Source: Actinomycetota bacterium (GTDB lineage: Bacteria > Actinomycetota > Acidimicrobiia > Acidimicrobiales > Ilumatobacteraceae). Taken from it: DNA of 64,000 nucleotides. Location: positions 682,001 through 746,000 of the forward strand of contig CP064997.1 of assembly GCA_016700055.1 (NCBI GenBank), read 5' to 3'. The notes beneath the pieces were generated by a model. The model was not told where the DNA came from. It was given only the letters and a program-made list of their open reading frames with translations, and did not search any database. Position 1 is the stretch's first letter, and the number at the start of each line of letters is the position of its first letter. Shown one piece after another: positions 20,307-31,208 of this stretch. Position numbers and translations under genes: made by a program.

Positions 20307-20313
<7 letters not shown>
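19675..20313 (+). CDS. YczE/YitT-type integral membrane protein
   Basis: A 212-residue protein with about five hydrophobic segments (about 15-33, 48-70, 80-100, 107-130, 155-185). [13 protein letters not shown] and the duplicated [14 protein letters not shown] are the two half-motifs of the YczE/YyaS family. Members are putative transporters or membrane regulators with no agreed substrate. The GTG start at 19675 follows a 260-base gap (19415-19674), the longest in the window, which holds only a weak ACCGGG/CCCGGT hairpin (19462-19478). The end overlaps convergent ahcY by seven bases. Confidence 0.8.
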
Positions 20314-21764
<1,451 letters not shown>

Positions 21765-21817
21765 GGGGAGACTGCCTCCTACGAGGGCCACGGTGACGGG
21801 CGCGCCGAGTGTAATCG

Positions 21818-23200
21818 TCAGTCGGCCAGGACGACGGCGGCGACGTCGAAGAGATAGTCGACGTACCCGGCGGCGTTGAAGAAGCTGACCTTCCCCGCCG
21901 GCCCCAGCCGGACGAGGGCGAAGTTCGCCACGTCTTGGTACTCGCGCAGGTTGACGTTGCTGGCGTTCGGCAGGCCGACGTTGCTCGGGTAGACCGTGAG
22001 GAACGACTCGACGGGCACCGTCGGGTACTGGCGGCGCAGGTTGGCCGCGGTGAGGTTGCCGAACAGCGCCGACACGTTGCCCACCGGCTGGCCGTCGAGG
22101 CGCACGCTCGACGTGAAGGGCTCGAAGCTCCATTGCTCGGCCTGGCCCGGCCCGAGCGGCCGCGGCCGCGTGTCGACGGCACGGAACGGGTTGTCGAGGG
22201 GCACGATGCGCCCGGCGCGGGTGCCCTCGCTCGCCCCGGCGAGCAGATAGCCGACGACGTCGACGACGATGTCCGCGCTGCCCTGCTCGTTGAACACCCG
22301 GATGGCCCCGTCGGAGCCGACCGGGACGATCGCCAGGTTCGCCTTCACCTGGTTGCGAACCACGTTCGTGGTAGACGTCGACGGCCAGCTACCAGGGTCC
22401 TCGGCGAGGACCGACAGGAACGTCGACGTGCTCGCCGGCCGCTGGTTGACGACGGTGAGGTTCACGACCGCGCCCACGACGTTGCGGTTGTTCGGCACCA
22501 CGTCGGGCACGACCGGCGTTATCCCGTCGGCACCGCGGAACGGGATGCGGCGCACCTCGCGGGCGCCGAGGGGCTTCGCGGACATGCGGGTGTCGACGAT
22601 CCGCGTCGGCGAGAGCGACACCAGCCGCGCCCCGCGCGTCGTGGCACACGACGACGACACGAACCCGTAGACGTCGATCAGGACGTTGACCGATCCCTGG
22701 CCGTAGCCGACGACGGTCACCGCCACGTTGCCGCTGGCGTCGACGGGCAAGAACGCGAGGTCAGGGACCGAGCTCCCGGCGGTGAAGTTCACGTTGGAGG
22801 CGTCGGGCACCGCCGCCCCGGGCCGGTGAATGGTCAAGTAGCCGCCGACGGTGGCGCCGGTGACCGTGACGTTGGCGACGACGGTCAGGACCTGGCTCGC
22901 GTCGGTTGGCACGACACCTCGGGCGCCGAGCACCTTCGTCGTGAACGTCGCCCCACCCGGCGTGGCCGGACGCGCCCCGGTGGGGGATCCGATGGCGGCC
23001 TCCGGGCGCGAGTCGTAGATGCGGGTGGCCGGCAGGGGGTGGAACTCGCCGCCCGCGCCGAGGCCGCCGCAGGACTGGGCGAGGGCCGGCGCCGGGCCGA
23101 ACACCCCGACCGTGACAGCCGTGAACGCCGTGACCGCTGTGAGCGCGAGCGTGATCACGTGCAGTGCACGCGGTAAACGTCGAACGGGGCGTCCGGGCAT
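21818..23200 (-). CDS. Secreted protein made of three about 140-residue repeats
   Basis: A 460-residue exported protein. An Arg-rich N-terminus and hydrophobic stretch (about 12-42, ending APALAQS) form a Sec signal peptide. Three homologous units follow, marked by RIYDSR (60-65), RIVDTR (200-205) and RAVDTR (340-345), spaced exactly 140 residues apart. Each unit continues with NVTV/NLTV, an N-V-N or N-V-V strand, and ends in a V-D-V-x-G-Y/F-like strand. Similar repeats occur in exported actinobacterial proteins, often beside hydrolase domains; here nothing else is attached. A surface or binding role is inference. ATG at 23200. Confidence 0.8.
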   Translation of the reverse strand: MPGRPVRRLPRALHVITLALTAVTAFTAVTVGVFGPAPALAQSCGGLGAGGEFHPLPATRIYDSRPEAAIGSPTGARPATPGGATFTTKVLGARGVVPTDASQVLTVVANVTVTGATVGGYLTIHRPGAAVPDASNVNFTAGSSVPDLAFLPVDASGNVAVTVVGYGQGSVNVLIDVYGFVSSSCATTRGARLVSLSPTRIVDTRMSAKPLGAREVRRIPFRGADGITPVVPDVVPNNRNVVGAVVNLTVVNQRPASTSTFLSVLAEDPGSWPSTSTTNVVRNQVKANLAIVPVGSDGAIRVFNEQGSADIVVDVVGYLLAGASEGTRAGRIVPLDNPFRAVDTRPRPLGPGQAEQWSFEPFTSSVRLDGQPVGNVSALFGNLTAANLRRQYPTVPVESFLTVYPSNVGLPNASNVNLREYQDVANFALVRLGPAGKVSFFNAAGYVDYLFDVAAVVLAD

Positions 23201-23270
23201 CGATTCGATGGTAGACGGGCGAGCCACGGCATTGACGTCACGCCGGCGCAGGCTGCACCGCCGGCCCATC

Positions 23271-23522
23271 TCAGCCACCGGTCGCAGTGAGCTCCCCCGC
23301 GGCGACGCGAGCGCCGAGCCGTGCGGCAACGGCGTCGTCGACGACCTCGGACTCGTCGATCAACATCACCGGGATGCCGTCGCGCACCGCGTAGCGACGG
23401 TGGGTGCGCGGGTTGTACAGGGCCTCCCCGCTCTCGCCGGCGTCGTCACCGGCGACGAGGTAGAGCACCCCGTGATCCTCCGGGCAGGCCAGCACTTCGA
23501 TCAGCTTGGCGTCGAGTGGCAT
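23271..23522 (-). CDS. Trm112-like small zinc protein
   Basis: An 83-residue protein. MPLDAKLIEVLACPEDHGVLYL and RRYAVRDGIPVMLIDE are the hallmarks of the Trm112/UPF0434 family. The usual second Cys of the first CPxC pair is replaced (CPEDHG), so zinc binding is uncertain. Bacterial members may act as partners of methyltransferases. It follows the phosphomannomutase gene by 16 bases on the same strand, as in many actinobacteria, and is probably cotranscribed with it. Confidence 0.82.
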   Translation of the reverse strand: MPLDAKLIEVLACPEDHGVLYLVAGDDAGESGEALYNPRTHRRYAVRDGIPVMLIDESEVVDDAVAARLGARVAAGELTATGG

Positions 23523-23538
23523 CGCGCGTCCTTTCGCG

Positions 23539-24894
23539 TCAGGCCGCGGTGATCACGGCGAGCACCTCGGCCACGTGGTCGTCGCACTCCGCCCGAGACG
23601 GCGCTTCGAGGTTGAGGCGCAGCAGCGGCTCGGTGTTGGAGGGGCGCAGGTTGAACCACCACGGCCCGCGGTCGACGGTGAGCCCGTCGAGGCGGTCCTG
23701 GCCGGCATCGGCGTAGACCTGCGCCACGCGCTCGATCACCGCCGACGGGTCCTCGACCTGGGTGTTGATCTCGCCGCTGGAGCTGTAGCGCTCGAACGGG
23801 CGGCGCATCAGCGACAGCGGGTCGTCCGACATCGAAAGCTCCTCGAGCATGATCAGCGACGCGATGAGCCCGGAGTCGGCGCGGTAGTTGTCGAGGAAGT
23901 AGTAGTGCGCCGAGTGCTCGCCGCCGAACACGGCGCCGGTCTCGGCCATGAGCTGCTTGATGAACGAATGCCCGACCTTGGTGCGCACCGGTACTCCACC
24001 GTGCTCACGCACGACCTCGGGCACGGCGCGGCTGCAGATGAGGTTGTGCAGGATCGTCGCCCCCGGGTGCTGGCGCAGCACGCTCGTGGCCAGGATCGCC
24101 GTGGTCGTCGACCCCGACAGCCCGCGTCCGGCCTCGTCGACGACGAACACGCGGTCGGCGTCGCCGTCGAAGGCCAGCCCGACGTCGAAGCCCCCGGCGA
24201 CCACCCGCGCCTGCAGGTCGCGCTGGTTCGCCGGCTGGATCGGGTCGGCAGGATGGTTGGGGAACGTGCCGTCGAGCTCGCCGTACATCACCTCGAGGTC
24301 GACGAGCGGGAGGCGCTCGAACACGGCCGGCACGACGAGGCCGCCCATGCCGTTCGCGGTGTCGGCGACGACACGCATCGGGCGCAGCTTGGCGACGTCG
24401 ATGAAGGACACGACGTGATCGGCGAAGGCAGAAAGCAGGTTGCGCGTGCTCATCCGGGCGGCCCGTGCCCCGGAAGGGGTGACGCATCCGGCGAGCACGC
24501 CCTCGGCGATGGCTTTCACCTCGGCGAGGCCGGTGTCGGCTCCCACCGGGCGGGCACCGGCCAGGCAGAGCTTGACGCCGTTGTACTGCGCGGGGTTGTG
24601 CGAGGCGGTGAACATCGCACCCGGAGCGTCGAGACGTCCGGCGGCGAAGTAGAGCAGGTCGGTCGATGCCAGCCCGAGGTCGACGACGTCGGCACCTTCA
24701 GACATCACCCCCCTGGCGAACGCGTCGACGAGCTCGACACCGGAAGGCCGCATGTCCCGGGCGACGAGCACCACGGAGGCACCGCTGAACCGGGCGAAGC
24801 CGATGCCGAGGGCGTGGGCGATGTCGGCGTCGAGCTGGTCCGGGACCGTGCCGCGGATGTCGTACGCCTTCACGATGGGGTCGAGCCTGGTCAT
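23539..24894 (-). CDS. manB: Phosphomannomutase/phosphoglucomutase
   Basis: A 451-residue alpha-D-phosphohexomutase interconverting mannose-6-P and mannose-1-P. KAYDIRGTVPDQL is the start motif, TASHNPAQYNG carries the phosphoserine, DGDADR binds magnesium, GGEHSAHYYF is the sugar loop and RPSNTEPLLRLNLEA the phosphate loop. The ATG at 24894 gives the family's usual N-terminus. It supplies mannose-1-P for the pyrophosphorylase at 42342 and so feeds GDP-mannose and GDP-fucose synthesis in the glycan region. In mycobacteria manB also lies near a DUF3499 gene. Confidence 0.94.
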   Translation of the reverse strand: MTRLDPIVKAYDIRGTVPDQLDADIAHALGIGFARFSGASVVLVARDMRPSGVELVDAFARGVMSEGADVVDLGLASTDLLYFAAGRLDAPGAMFTASHNPAQYNGVKLCLAGARPVGADTGLAEVKAIAEGVLAGCVTPSGARAARMSTRNLLSAFADHVVSFIDVAKLRPMRVVADTANGMGGLVVPAVFERLPLVDLEVMYGELDGTFPNHPADPIQPANQRDLQARVVAGGFDVGLAFDGDADRVFVVDEAGRGLSGSTTTAILATSVLRQHPGATILHNLICSRAVPEVVREHGGVPVRTKVGHSFIKQLMAETGAVFGGEHSAHYYFLDNYRADSGLIASLIMLEELSMSDDPLSLMRRPFERYSSSGEINTQVEDPSAVIERVAQVYADAGQDRLDGLTVDRGPWWFNLRPSNTEPLLRLNLEAPSRAECDDHVAEVLAVITAA

Positions 24895-24908
24895 GACGGT
24901 TGCCAACT

Positions 24909-27632
24909 CTACCCCGCACCTCCTGCGGGCGGCCGGAGCTGTCCGTCGACCCAGGCCTGCCCCTCGTCGTCGCCGGTGTCGTGGTGGACAGCGTCGTGGT
25001 GGACGGCGTCGCCGAGCGTCGGCTCGGCGCCGTCCTCGGTCGGCCCGGTTGGCTCGGCGTCGTCCTCGGCGCCGTCCTCGGCGCCGTCCTCGTCGTCGTC
25101 CTCGTCGTCGCCAGCGAGCGTGGCCTCGGTCGCGAAGCGGACCGGGCCGCGGCGCCACATCACGAAGCAGGCCACGATGCCGAGGAAGGTGAGCACGTAG
25201 GCCAACCGGTCGACCAGGCTCGGCTCGAAGTGCAGGCGCACCTCGGTGTCGGTCGGGACGACGACCATCATGTTCGGCGCGATGCGATACGGGCCTTGCG
25301 CTCCGTCCACCTGCCAGTTCGGGAAGTACGAGACGCGAACGACGACAGGCACGCCCACCTGGTCGACCGAGAACCGTACGGAGTCCTCGCCGACGACCAC
25401 GTCGGTCACGGTCACATCGGCCAGCGCGACGGGTTCGATCGGCTGCACCGGGGTGACGATGTCGACGTTGCGGGAGTCGTCACCGGGCTCGCCGACCCGG
25501 CGCGACAGATCGATCTCGACGTCGATGCGCTGCCACTCCTCGGGGCCGTCGGCAGCGGGGGTCGCCGCCCATTCCTCGCGCTGTTGGAACCAGCTCGTGC
25601 CCACCTCCAGCCACCGCTCGCGCTGGTCACCGCCGCGCGCTTCGACCACGACCGGTTGCACGGCGAGCGGCACGACGAGCTCGGAGCCCTCCACCTCGAA
25701 CACGTGCCACGGTCCGGCGGTTTCGATCAGCGTCAGCTCCGGCTGTGCCTTCGCCTCGGCCACCGCCTCGGGGCTGACGGCGAGGAAGTACCGCATCCCG
25801 AGATCCTGTAGGTAGGGCACCCCGATCGCGGCGATGTTGTTCTCGTAACGGAGCTCACGGACGGGGTTGGAACTCTGCTTGGACATCGCGGCAGTGGCGA
25901 GGAAGTGGAACGGGGTGGTGCCGGCGGCCTCGAAGAAGAGCCCTTCGCTCGACCCGATGCACCCGTCGGTCCAGAACGGCAGCAGCATCAGCGCCATCGT
26001 CGTGCCGTAGTGGTCGTTGTCGGCGTGGTTCTCGTACAGCGCGCGACCGCAGCCGCGCTCCTCGCCGATGGTCTTCATCGTCTGGACGAGCTCGTAGTAC
26101 TCGCCGTAGTACGACTTCGCCTCGTAGCCGCTGAAGTTCCAGCGCGCCCAGCCGTCGACGAAGCCGCTGGAGTCGGCAGGGCCTTCGAAGACCCCGAGCC
26201 AGGTGTACTCGTTGCGCCCGTTCTCGGTCTGGAACGTCGCGCCGGGCAGGACCTGGAAGCGGAACCCGAGCACCAGCAGCGTGACCGCCGTCAGCGAGAG
26301 TGCCGTCACGGTGCTCGCGGCGAAGCGCCCGCCGCGATCGAGTGGCTCGTATTCCGACGGCTGAGCGCCGCGCTGCACGTCGCGCCGGAAGCGTTCGAGC
26401 TGTGCCCAACGCACCAGCCCCGCCACGATCTCGACCGCTCCTACGGCGGCCAACAGGTAACGGCAGAGGTTGACGAAGGGAAGCAGACGCGGGTTCCAGA
26501 GCAGCCCGATCACGGGGAGGCTGTCCTTGGTGAGGAACACGAGCGCGGTGAACACCAGCCCGGTGATGCCGATCCATGCCCCGGTGACCTGCCGGCGCAC
26601 GATCGAGGCCACGAACCCGACGACGGCGAGACCGGTGAACAACACGTTGAAGAAGGGCGGGAGCGCGAAGAACATGTCCCAGTAGGACGAGAACGAGCCG
26701 CTGCCCGGCTCACCCTTGTACTTCATGTCGGTCATGAACGCGTGGTTGCCGACGAACGGCACGATCCAGAACGCGCTGAGCAGCGCGCCGGTGCCGGCCG
26801 TCGTGACGAACCACCGCAGGCGGCGGCGGTCGAACCACAAGAGGCCCATGATCAGCAGTCCGACGGTGACGAAGATGGCGACGATGCCGTGGCACAAGAC
26901 GGCGAGCGCGACCACGATCGCCGCCTTCACGCGGTGCTCGCCGGTCTCGAGCCCACGGGCGAAGAGCCCGAAGCCGACCATGGCGAGCGAGAGCGCGATG
27001 GAGAACGAGAACTCGCCCGCCATCGTCGACGCCACGTTCCCGCCGTAGATCGTGTAGCTCTCGTCGAGCAGGTAGATCATCCCGACGACGGCGAACAGCT
27101 CCGGCAGGGGGTAGGCGAAGCGGGCGAGCCTGCCGAACAGGTACAGGCTGATCGGCAGCGTGACGATGCCGGCGACGGCGACGAGCTTGAAGGCGACGCC
27201 GTACGGCAGCACCACGTCGAGCGCCACGATCAAGAGCGCGGGCACCACCATGTAGAACCGGTACACGGGGAAGCCCGAGTACCAGTCCATCGACCAGCCG
27301 TTCAGCCTCCAGTTCGGCAGCAGATGGTCACGCAGATACGCCGGCGCCCACACGTGAGCGCCCATGTCGCCACCGGTCGGGGTGTTCACCTGCACGAGCA
27401 GGCTCGGCTGCACCACCTTCAGCGCGACGAACGTGCTGACGCCGACGAGCAGCACCCGCACGACGAGGGTCCACACACGCTCCGCGTCCCACGGCCGGGC
27501 GACGTCGGGAAGATCCGTCCCGCCGGAACGATCGCCGGCGTCGTCGGAAACCCCGCCGAGGCCGGCGGCGGCACCGTGCTCGTCGAGCGTGGCCACGGTG
27601 CTCGGCTGGACGTCGTCGATGACCTCACTCAT
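24909..27632 (-). CDS. Large polytopic membrane protein (PTPS-related membrane domain family), acidic tail
   Basis: A 907-residue protein. After a soluble N-terminus (1-45) come a membrane segment and a GDMGAHVWAPAYLRDHLLP...DWYSGFPVYRFY region, a layout typical of the 6-pyruvoyl-tetrahydropterin-synthase-related membrane family and reminiscent of GT-C glycosyltransferases or YfhO. About 11 further helices run to about 560, then a large extracellular domain, one C-terminal helix and an acidic cytoplasmic tail with DGAED and HHDAV repeats. A role in transferring sugars from polyprenol carriers is inferred from the GT-C-like plan. ATG at 27632. Next to manB on the same strand (14 bases). Confidence 0.75.
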   Translation of the reverse strand: MSEVIDDVQPSTVATLDEHGAAAGLGGVSDDAGDRSGGTDLPDVARPWDAERVWTLVVRVLLVGVSTFVALKVVQPSLLVQVNTPTGGDMGAHVWAPAYLRDHLLPNWRLNGWSMDWYSGFPVYRFYMVVPALLIVALDVVLPYGVAFKLVAVAGIVTLPISLYLFGRLARFAYPLPELFAVVGMIYLLDESYTIYGGNVASTMAGEFSFSIALSLAMVGFGLFARGLETGEHRVKAAIVVALAVLCHGIVAIFVTVGLLIMGLLWFDRRRLRWFVTTAGTGALLSAFWIVPFVGNHAFMTDMKYKGEPGSGSFSSYWDMFFALPPFFNVLFTGLAVVGFVASIVRRQVTGAWIGITGLVFTALVFLTKDSLPVIGLLWNPRLLPFVNLCRYLLAAVGAVEIVAGLVRWAQLERFRRDVQRGAQPSEYEPLDRGGRFAASTVTALSLTAVTLLVLGFRFQVLPGATFQTENGRNEYTWLGVFEGPADSSGFVDGWARWNFSGYEAKSYYGEYYELVQTMKTIGEERGCGRALYENHADNDHYGTTMALMLLPFWTDGCIGSSEGLFFEAAGTTPFHFLATAAMSKQSSNPVRELRYENNIAAIGVPYLQDLGMRYFLAVSPEAVAEAKAQPELTLIETAGPWHVFEVEGSELVVPLAVQPVVVEARGGDQRERWLEVGTSWFQQREEWAATPAADGPEEWQRIDVEIDLSRRVGEPGDDSRNVDIVTPVQPIEPVALADVTVTDVVVGEDSVRFSVDQVGVPVVVRVSYFPNWQVDGAQGPYRIAPNMMVVVPTDTEVRLHFEPSLVDRLAYVLTFLGIVACFVMWRRGPVRFATEATLAGDDEDDDEDGAEDGAEDDAEPTGPTEDGAEPTLGDAVHHDAVHHDTGDDEGQAWVDGQLRPPAGGAG

Positions 27633-27688
27633 GCGGAAGTGAATCCTGCCACCTGACCCTTCCGCGGTGGCGTCATCCAAGGCGTCGT

Positions 27689-28399
27689 CTAGGCGGCCGT
27701 GATCGCGAGCCCGACGACGTTGAAGGCGATGTGGGCAAGGATCGGCATCGCCAGCCTGCCGGTGCGTTGGAAGCAGAGCCCGAGGACGACGGCGAACGCG
27801 AAGAGGCCGGGCAGCTCCACCGGGCGCAGGTGGATGGCGGCGAACCATGCCGCTCCGATCACCACGGCGACGACGTCGAGCACACGCGCCTGGAGCGCCT
27901 GGAGGATCATCCCCCGGTAGACGAGCTCTTCGATGATCGGCGCGCCCAGGGCGACCATGAGCACCAGCACGACGAGCCACACCCCGTCGGCGCGGTCCCA
28001 GAGCTCACGAGCTCGCTCTTCCACCTTCTCCGAGGAGAACGTGTCCGGGAACCACGACTCGAGCGGCCAATAGACGAGCGGCACGAGCGCGAGCTGGCTG
28101 AGCACTCCGATCGGCACACCGGCCAGGTCTGCCGGCCGCATGCGCAGCCGGTAGTCGTCGGCGAAGCGCGCCGTGCCGAAGCGCTGCGACATGACGACGA
28201 GAGCGACCAGGAACGGCACCCACAGACAGGCGACGGAGGCCACCGTGACCCAGATCGGCCAGGAGTCGGGATCGGCGTCGCCGTACCCGGACAGGGCGAT
28301 GACGACCGCCTGCGCAGGCAGAGCGACGACGTAGCAGGCGAGCCAGGCAAAGGCGGCGGCGCCGACCGTGAAGCGGGTCTGGTTCGTGGCCGGCCGCAC
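27689..28399 (-). CDS. CPBP-family intramembrane metalloprotease
   Basis: A 236-residue protein with about six hydrophobic segments. EELVYRG (motif 1, paired Glu and Arg), a His in AAIHL (motif 2) and HIAFN (motif 3) are the active-site signatures of CPBP/Rce1-type glutamic or metal proteases in the membrane. Targets are unknown. The GTG at 28399 is chosen because longer starts run into the DUF3499 gene that ends at 28420. It sits between DUF3499 and the large membrane protein gene, same strand. Confidence 0.82.
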   Translation of the reverse strand: MRPATNQTRFTVGAAAFAWLACYVVALPAQAVVIALSGYGDADPDSWPIWVTVASVACLWVPFLVALVVMSQRFGTARFADDYRLRMRPADLAGVPIGVLSQLALVPLVYWPLESWFPDTFSSEKVEERARELWDRADGVWLVVLVLMVALGAPIIEELVYRGMILQALQARVLDVVAVVIGAAWFAAIHLRPVELPGLFAFAVVLGLCFQRTGRLAMPILAHIAFNVVGLAITAA

Positions 28400-28419
28400 A
28401 GCGGGCGACCCTACCGGGG

Positions 28420-28647
28420 TCAGCCAGCGAGGCGCGGGGAGAAGCTGAGAAGCACCCGCTCGCGGCGGTCCTCGAGCCGCCACCCGTTCGGGACCGAGAG
28501 CCGGGAGGCGTGACGCCCGCACATGTCGTAGGAGTGCGGGTCACGCTCGGAGCCGAGGTCGTCGAGCCACACCACGGCGCGGGAGTACTGGTAGGTGAGC
28601 GTCACCGATGCCGAGTCGACACAGCCCGTCCGCGAGCACAACCGCAT
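28420..28647 (-). CDS. DUF3499 family protein
   Basis: A 75-residue protein beginning MRLCSRTGCVDSASVTLTY and containing YDMCGRHASRLSVPNGW, the signature of DUF3499, a family nearly restricted to actinobacteria. Cys4, Cys9, Cys43 and His46 could bind zinc. Function is not known. In mycobacteria the homologue lies beside manB and whiB2 close to fbiA and fbiB, which parallels this window. It is divergent from ftsH (108 bases between the two starts); no clear promoter motifs were identified there. Confidence 0.85.
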   Translation of the reverse strand: MRLCSRTGCVDSASVTLTYQYSRAVVWLDDLGSERDPHSYDMCGRHASRLSVPNGWRLEDRRERVLLSFSPRLAG

Positions 28648-28755
28648 GGCGGACAAGACTAGAGACGCCGACGTGAAGCCGTGGTGGATGGTCGCCGGCG
28701 CGCCCGGGCGTGTAGCTGCACCGTGACGGCGCGCTCGGTTGCCGGCAGCCGTAGC

Positions 28756-30732
28756 ATGGTCACCATGAGCGAGCTGCCTCCCCCGCCGCCGCCCCCGCCG
28801 CCGCCCAAGCACCGCGCGCCCCAGCGCCCGGAGGGCGAAGGTCCGAACGGCAAAGCTGGTGGCGGCGCCACCGGCGGCAGGCCCGCGCTCCCCCGCTGGT
28901 CGCCCTGGATCCTGCTCGGGATCATGCTGCTGCTGCTTTTCGGCCAGCAGCTCCTTCCCGAGCCGAACCGCGAAGAGATCGGCTTCGACGAGTTCATCAC
29001 CCAGGTGGAAGGTGGCGAGGTCGAGCAGGTCAAGCTGAACAACTCCACCCTCACCATCACCGGCACGTTCGTCACCGGCGACGAGTTCACCACCACGGCC
29101 CCTCCCGGCTTCCCCAACGAGACCGACCGCGAGCTGCTGCGCGAGAAGGGCGTCGAGTTCACGCCCACCACGCCGACCACGAACTGGCTGGTCAGCCTCA
29201 TCCCGCTGCTGTTGCCGTTCGTGCTGATCATCGGGTTCTTGGTGTGGATGAACCGTCGCGCCCAGGGCCAGATGGGCAACGTGATGTCGATCGGGCGCAG
29301 CAGGGCCAAGGCGTACACCACCGATCGGCCGTCGACCACGTTCGACGACGTCGCCGGCTATGCCACGGTGAAAGAGGAGATCAAGGAAGTCGTCGACTTC
29401 TTGCGCATGCCGGAGCGGTTCAAAGAGATCGGCGCCCGGGTGCCGAAGGGCATCTTGCTCGTCGGCCCGCCAGGAACCGGCAAGACGCTGTTCGCGCGGG
29501 CGGTGGCGGGCGAGGCCGGGGTCGGCTTCTTGTCGGTCACCGGGTCCGACTTCATGGAGATGTTCGTCGGCGTCGGCGCGAGCCGGGTGCGTGACCTGTT
29601 CCAGCAGGCCCGCAAGATGGGCAGGGCGATCATCTTCGTCGACGAGATCGACTCCATCGGGCGCAAGCGCGGCGCCGGCCTGGGCGGCGGCCACGACGAG
29701 CGGGAGCAGACGCTCAACCAGATGCTGTCCGAGATGGACGGCTTCGAGACGTCCGAGGGCATCGTGATCATGGCCGCCACGAACCGGCCCGACATCTTGG
29801 ACCCGGCGCTGCTGCGCCCCGGGCGCTTCGACCGCCAGATCGTCGTGCCGCTGCCGGAGTACGAAGAGCGCCTCGCGATCTTGAAGGTCCACAGCCGTGA
29901 CAAGCGCATCGGCCCCGACGCTGACCTCGAGGTGATGGCCAAGGGCACGCCGGGGATGAGCGGCGCCGACCTCGCCAACCTCGTCAACGAGGCTGCCCTC
30001 TACGCCGTGCGGCGCGGCGCGAAGCAGATCGAGCGGATCGACTTCGAATCGGCGCGCGACCGGATCCTGATGGGCGCCCGGCGCGACTCCCTCGTGCTGT
30101 CGGCCGAGGAAAAGCGCGTCACCGCCTACCACGAGGGCGGGCACGCGGTGCTCGCCGCCGTCTTGCCCCACAGCGACTCGCTGCACAAGGTCAGCATCTT
30201 GCCGAGGGGCATGGCGCTCGGTGTCACCCACACCCTGCCCGAGGAGCGCCACAGCTACTCGAAGGAGTACGTCGAGGATCGCATCTGCATGGCCCTCGGT
30301 GGGCGCGTGGCCGAAGAGCTCGTGTTCGGCCAGCAGACGACGGGAGCGGCGAACGACCTCGAGATCATCACCGGGCTCGCTCGGCGGATGGTGCGTGAGT
30401 GGGGGATGAGCGAAAAGGTCGGCCCGATGGCCTGGCACAGCCAGCAGCAGGTGTTCCTCGGCGAAGACCTGATGACGGGCGGGCGCGAGTACTCAGACGA
30501 CACCGCCCGCCTGCTGGACGAGGAGATGAACCACATCCTGATCGAGCAAGAGGACCGGGCCAGGGCGCTGCTCACCCAGCACCGCCGCGGCCTCGACCTC
30601 GTCGCCGCGGCACTGCTCGAACACGAGACGATCGACGGCAACCACGTCAGCCGGCTGATCCACGGAGCCATCGACGTGCCGGCGCGGCCCGCGGCGATGC
30701 CCGCCCCCAGCGCCGCTTCCGCCACCGACTAG
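28756..30732 (+). CDS. ftsH: ATP-dependent zinc metalloprotease FtsH
   Basis: A 658-residue FtsH. Membrane segments at about 50-65 and 144-164 flank the periplasmic domain; the AAA+ domain has Walker A GPPGTGKT (237-244), pore motif MFVGVG (269-274), Walker B IIFVDEID (292-299) and SRH ending LRPGRFDR; the peptidase has HEGGH (459-463, Gly for the usual Ala) with Asp534 as third ligand. The N-terminus carries ten consecutive prolines (residues 8-17), a stretch that should need EF-P to translate. A second ATG at 28765 (MSELPPP) is also possible. It degrades membrane and short-lived regulatory proteins. Confidence 0.96.
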   Translation: MVTMSELPPPPPPPPPPKHRAPQRPEGEGPNGKAGGGATGGRPALPRWSPWILLGIMLLLLFGQQLLPEPNREEIGFDEFITQVEGGEVEQVKLNNSTLTITGTFVTGDEFTTTAPPGFPNETDRELLREKGVEFTPTTPTTNWLVSLIPLLLPFVLIIGFLVWMNRRAQGQMGNVMSIGRSRAKAYTTDRPSTTFDDVAGYATVKEEIKEVVDFLRMPERFKEIGARVPKGILLVGPPGTGKTLFARAVAGEAGVGFLSVTGSDFMEMFVGVGASRVRDLFQQARKMGRAIIFVDEIDSIGRKRGAGLGGGHDEREQTLNQMLSEMDGFETSEGIVIMAATNRPDILDPALLRPGRFDRQIVVPLPEYEERLAILKVHSRDKRIGPDADLEVMAKGTPGMSGADLANLVNEAALYAVRRGAKQIERIDFESARDRILMGARRDSLVLSAEEKRVTAYHEGGHAVLAAVLPHSDSLHKVSILPRGMALGVTHTLPEERHSYSKEYVEDRICMALGGRVAEELVFGQQTTGAANDLEIITGLARRMVREWGMSEKVGPMAWHSQQQVFLGEDLMTGGREYSDDTARLLDEEMNHILIEQEDRARALLTQHRRGLDLVAAALLEHETIDGNHVSRLIHGAIDVPARPAAMPAPSAASATD

Positions 30733-30736
30733 GGCT

Positions 30737-31192
30737 TCACTCGGCGCGCTGGCACCCTTCGTGGGTCGGCGTCGACCCCGGGTCACGCACCTCGGCCACC
30801 GCACACCACAGGTCCGTGGCCGTGATCGGCCCGAGCACGCTGTGGCGCACCACACCCGCCGCGTCGGCGACGACCAGCGTCGGCACTGCGTCTATGCGGT
30901 AGCGCCGGTGGAGATCACGCCCGGTCGCGTAGTCCACCTCGTCCACCGCCACCTCGCGGCTCTCCAGCGCGGCGGCCTTGCGCGCCACGTCGGCGCAAAC
31001 GTGACACGTCTCGGAGGTGAACACGACGACGAGCCATGGCGCGGCGGGGTCGGCGAAATCCGCGCGGTCGAGCTGGCTCGGAACATGCCACCTGGGCTGG
31101 GTCGGGGCGTCGGCGCGCCGGCGGCGATTCAGCAGGCTGGCAACGACGATCACGACCGCGGTCACGGCTGCGGCGAGGGCGAGCTGGGTCAC
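30737..31192 (-). CDS. Membrane-anchored thioredoxin-like protein
   Basis: A 151-residue protein with an N-terminal membrane helix (3-21), an Arg-rich stop-transfer (RRRR, 23-26) and a thioredoxin fold with the redox motif Cys63-His-Val-Cys66 and the cis-proline loop AVPTLVV. By the positive-inside rule the domain is probably cytoplasmic. It might reduce disulfides or mature a metalloprotein. The GTG at 31192 (16 bases after the upstream stop) is preferred to a longer start inside the DUF5719-type gene. It ends four bases from convergent ftsH. Confidence 0.75.
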   Translation of the reverse strand: MTQLALAAAVTAVVIVVASLLNRRRRADAPTQPRWHVPSQLDRADFADPAAPWLVVVFTSETCHVCADVARKAAALESREVAVDEVDYATGRDLHRRYRIDAVPTLVVADAAGVVRHSVLGPITATDLWCAVAEVRDPGSTPTHEGCQRAE

Positions 31193-31208
31193 GACGACGC
31201 GTCCCGCC

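Noticed and set aside
21765..21817. Possible SAH riboswitch upstream of ahcY
   Set aside because: The leader is only about 50 bases, starts right after the previous gene and lacks the conserved core.
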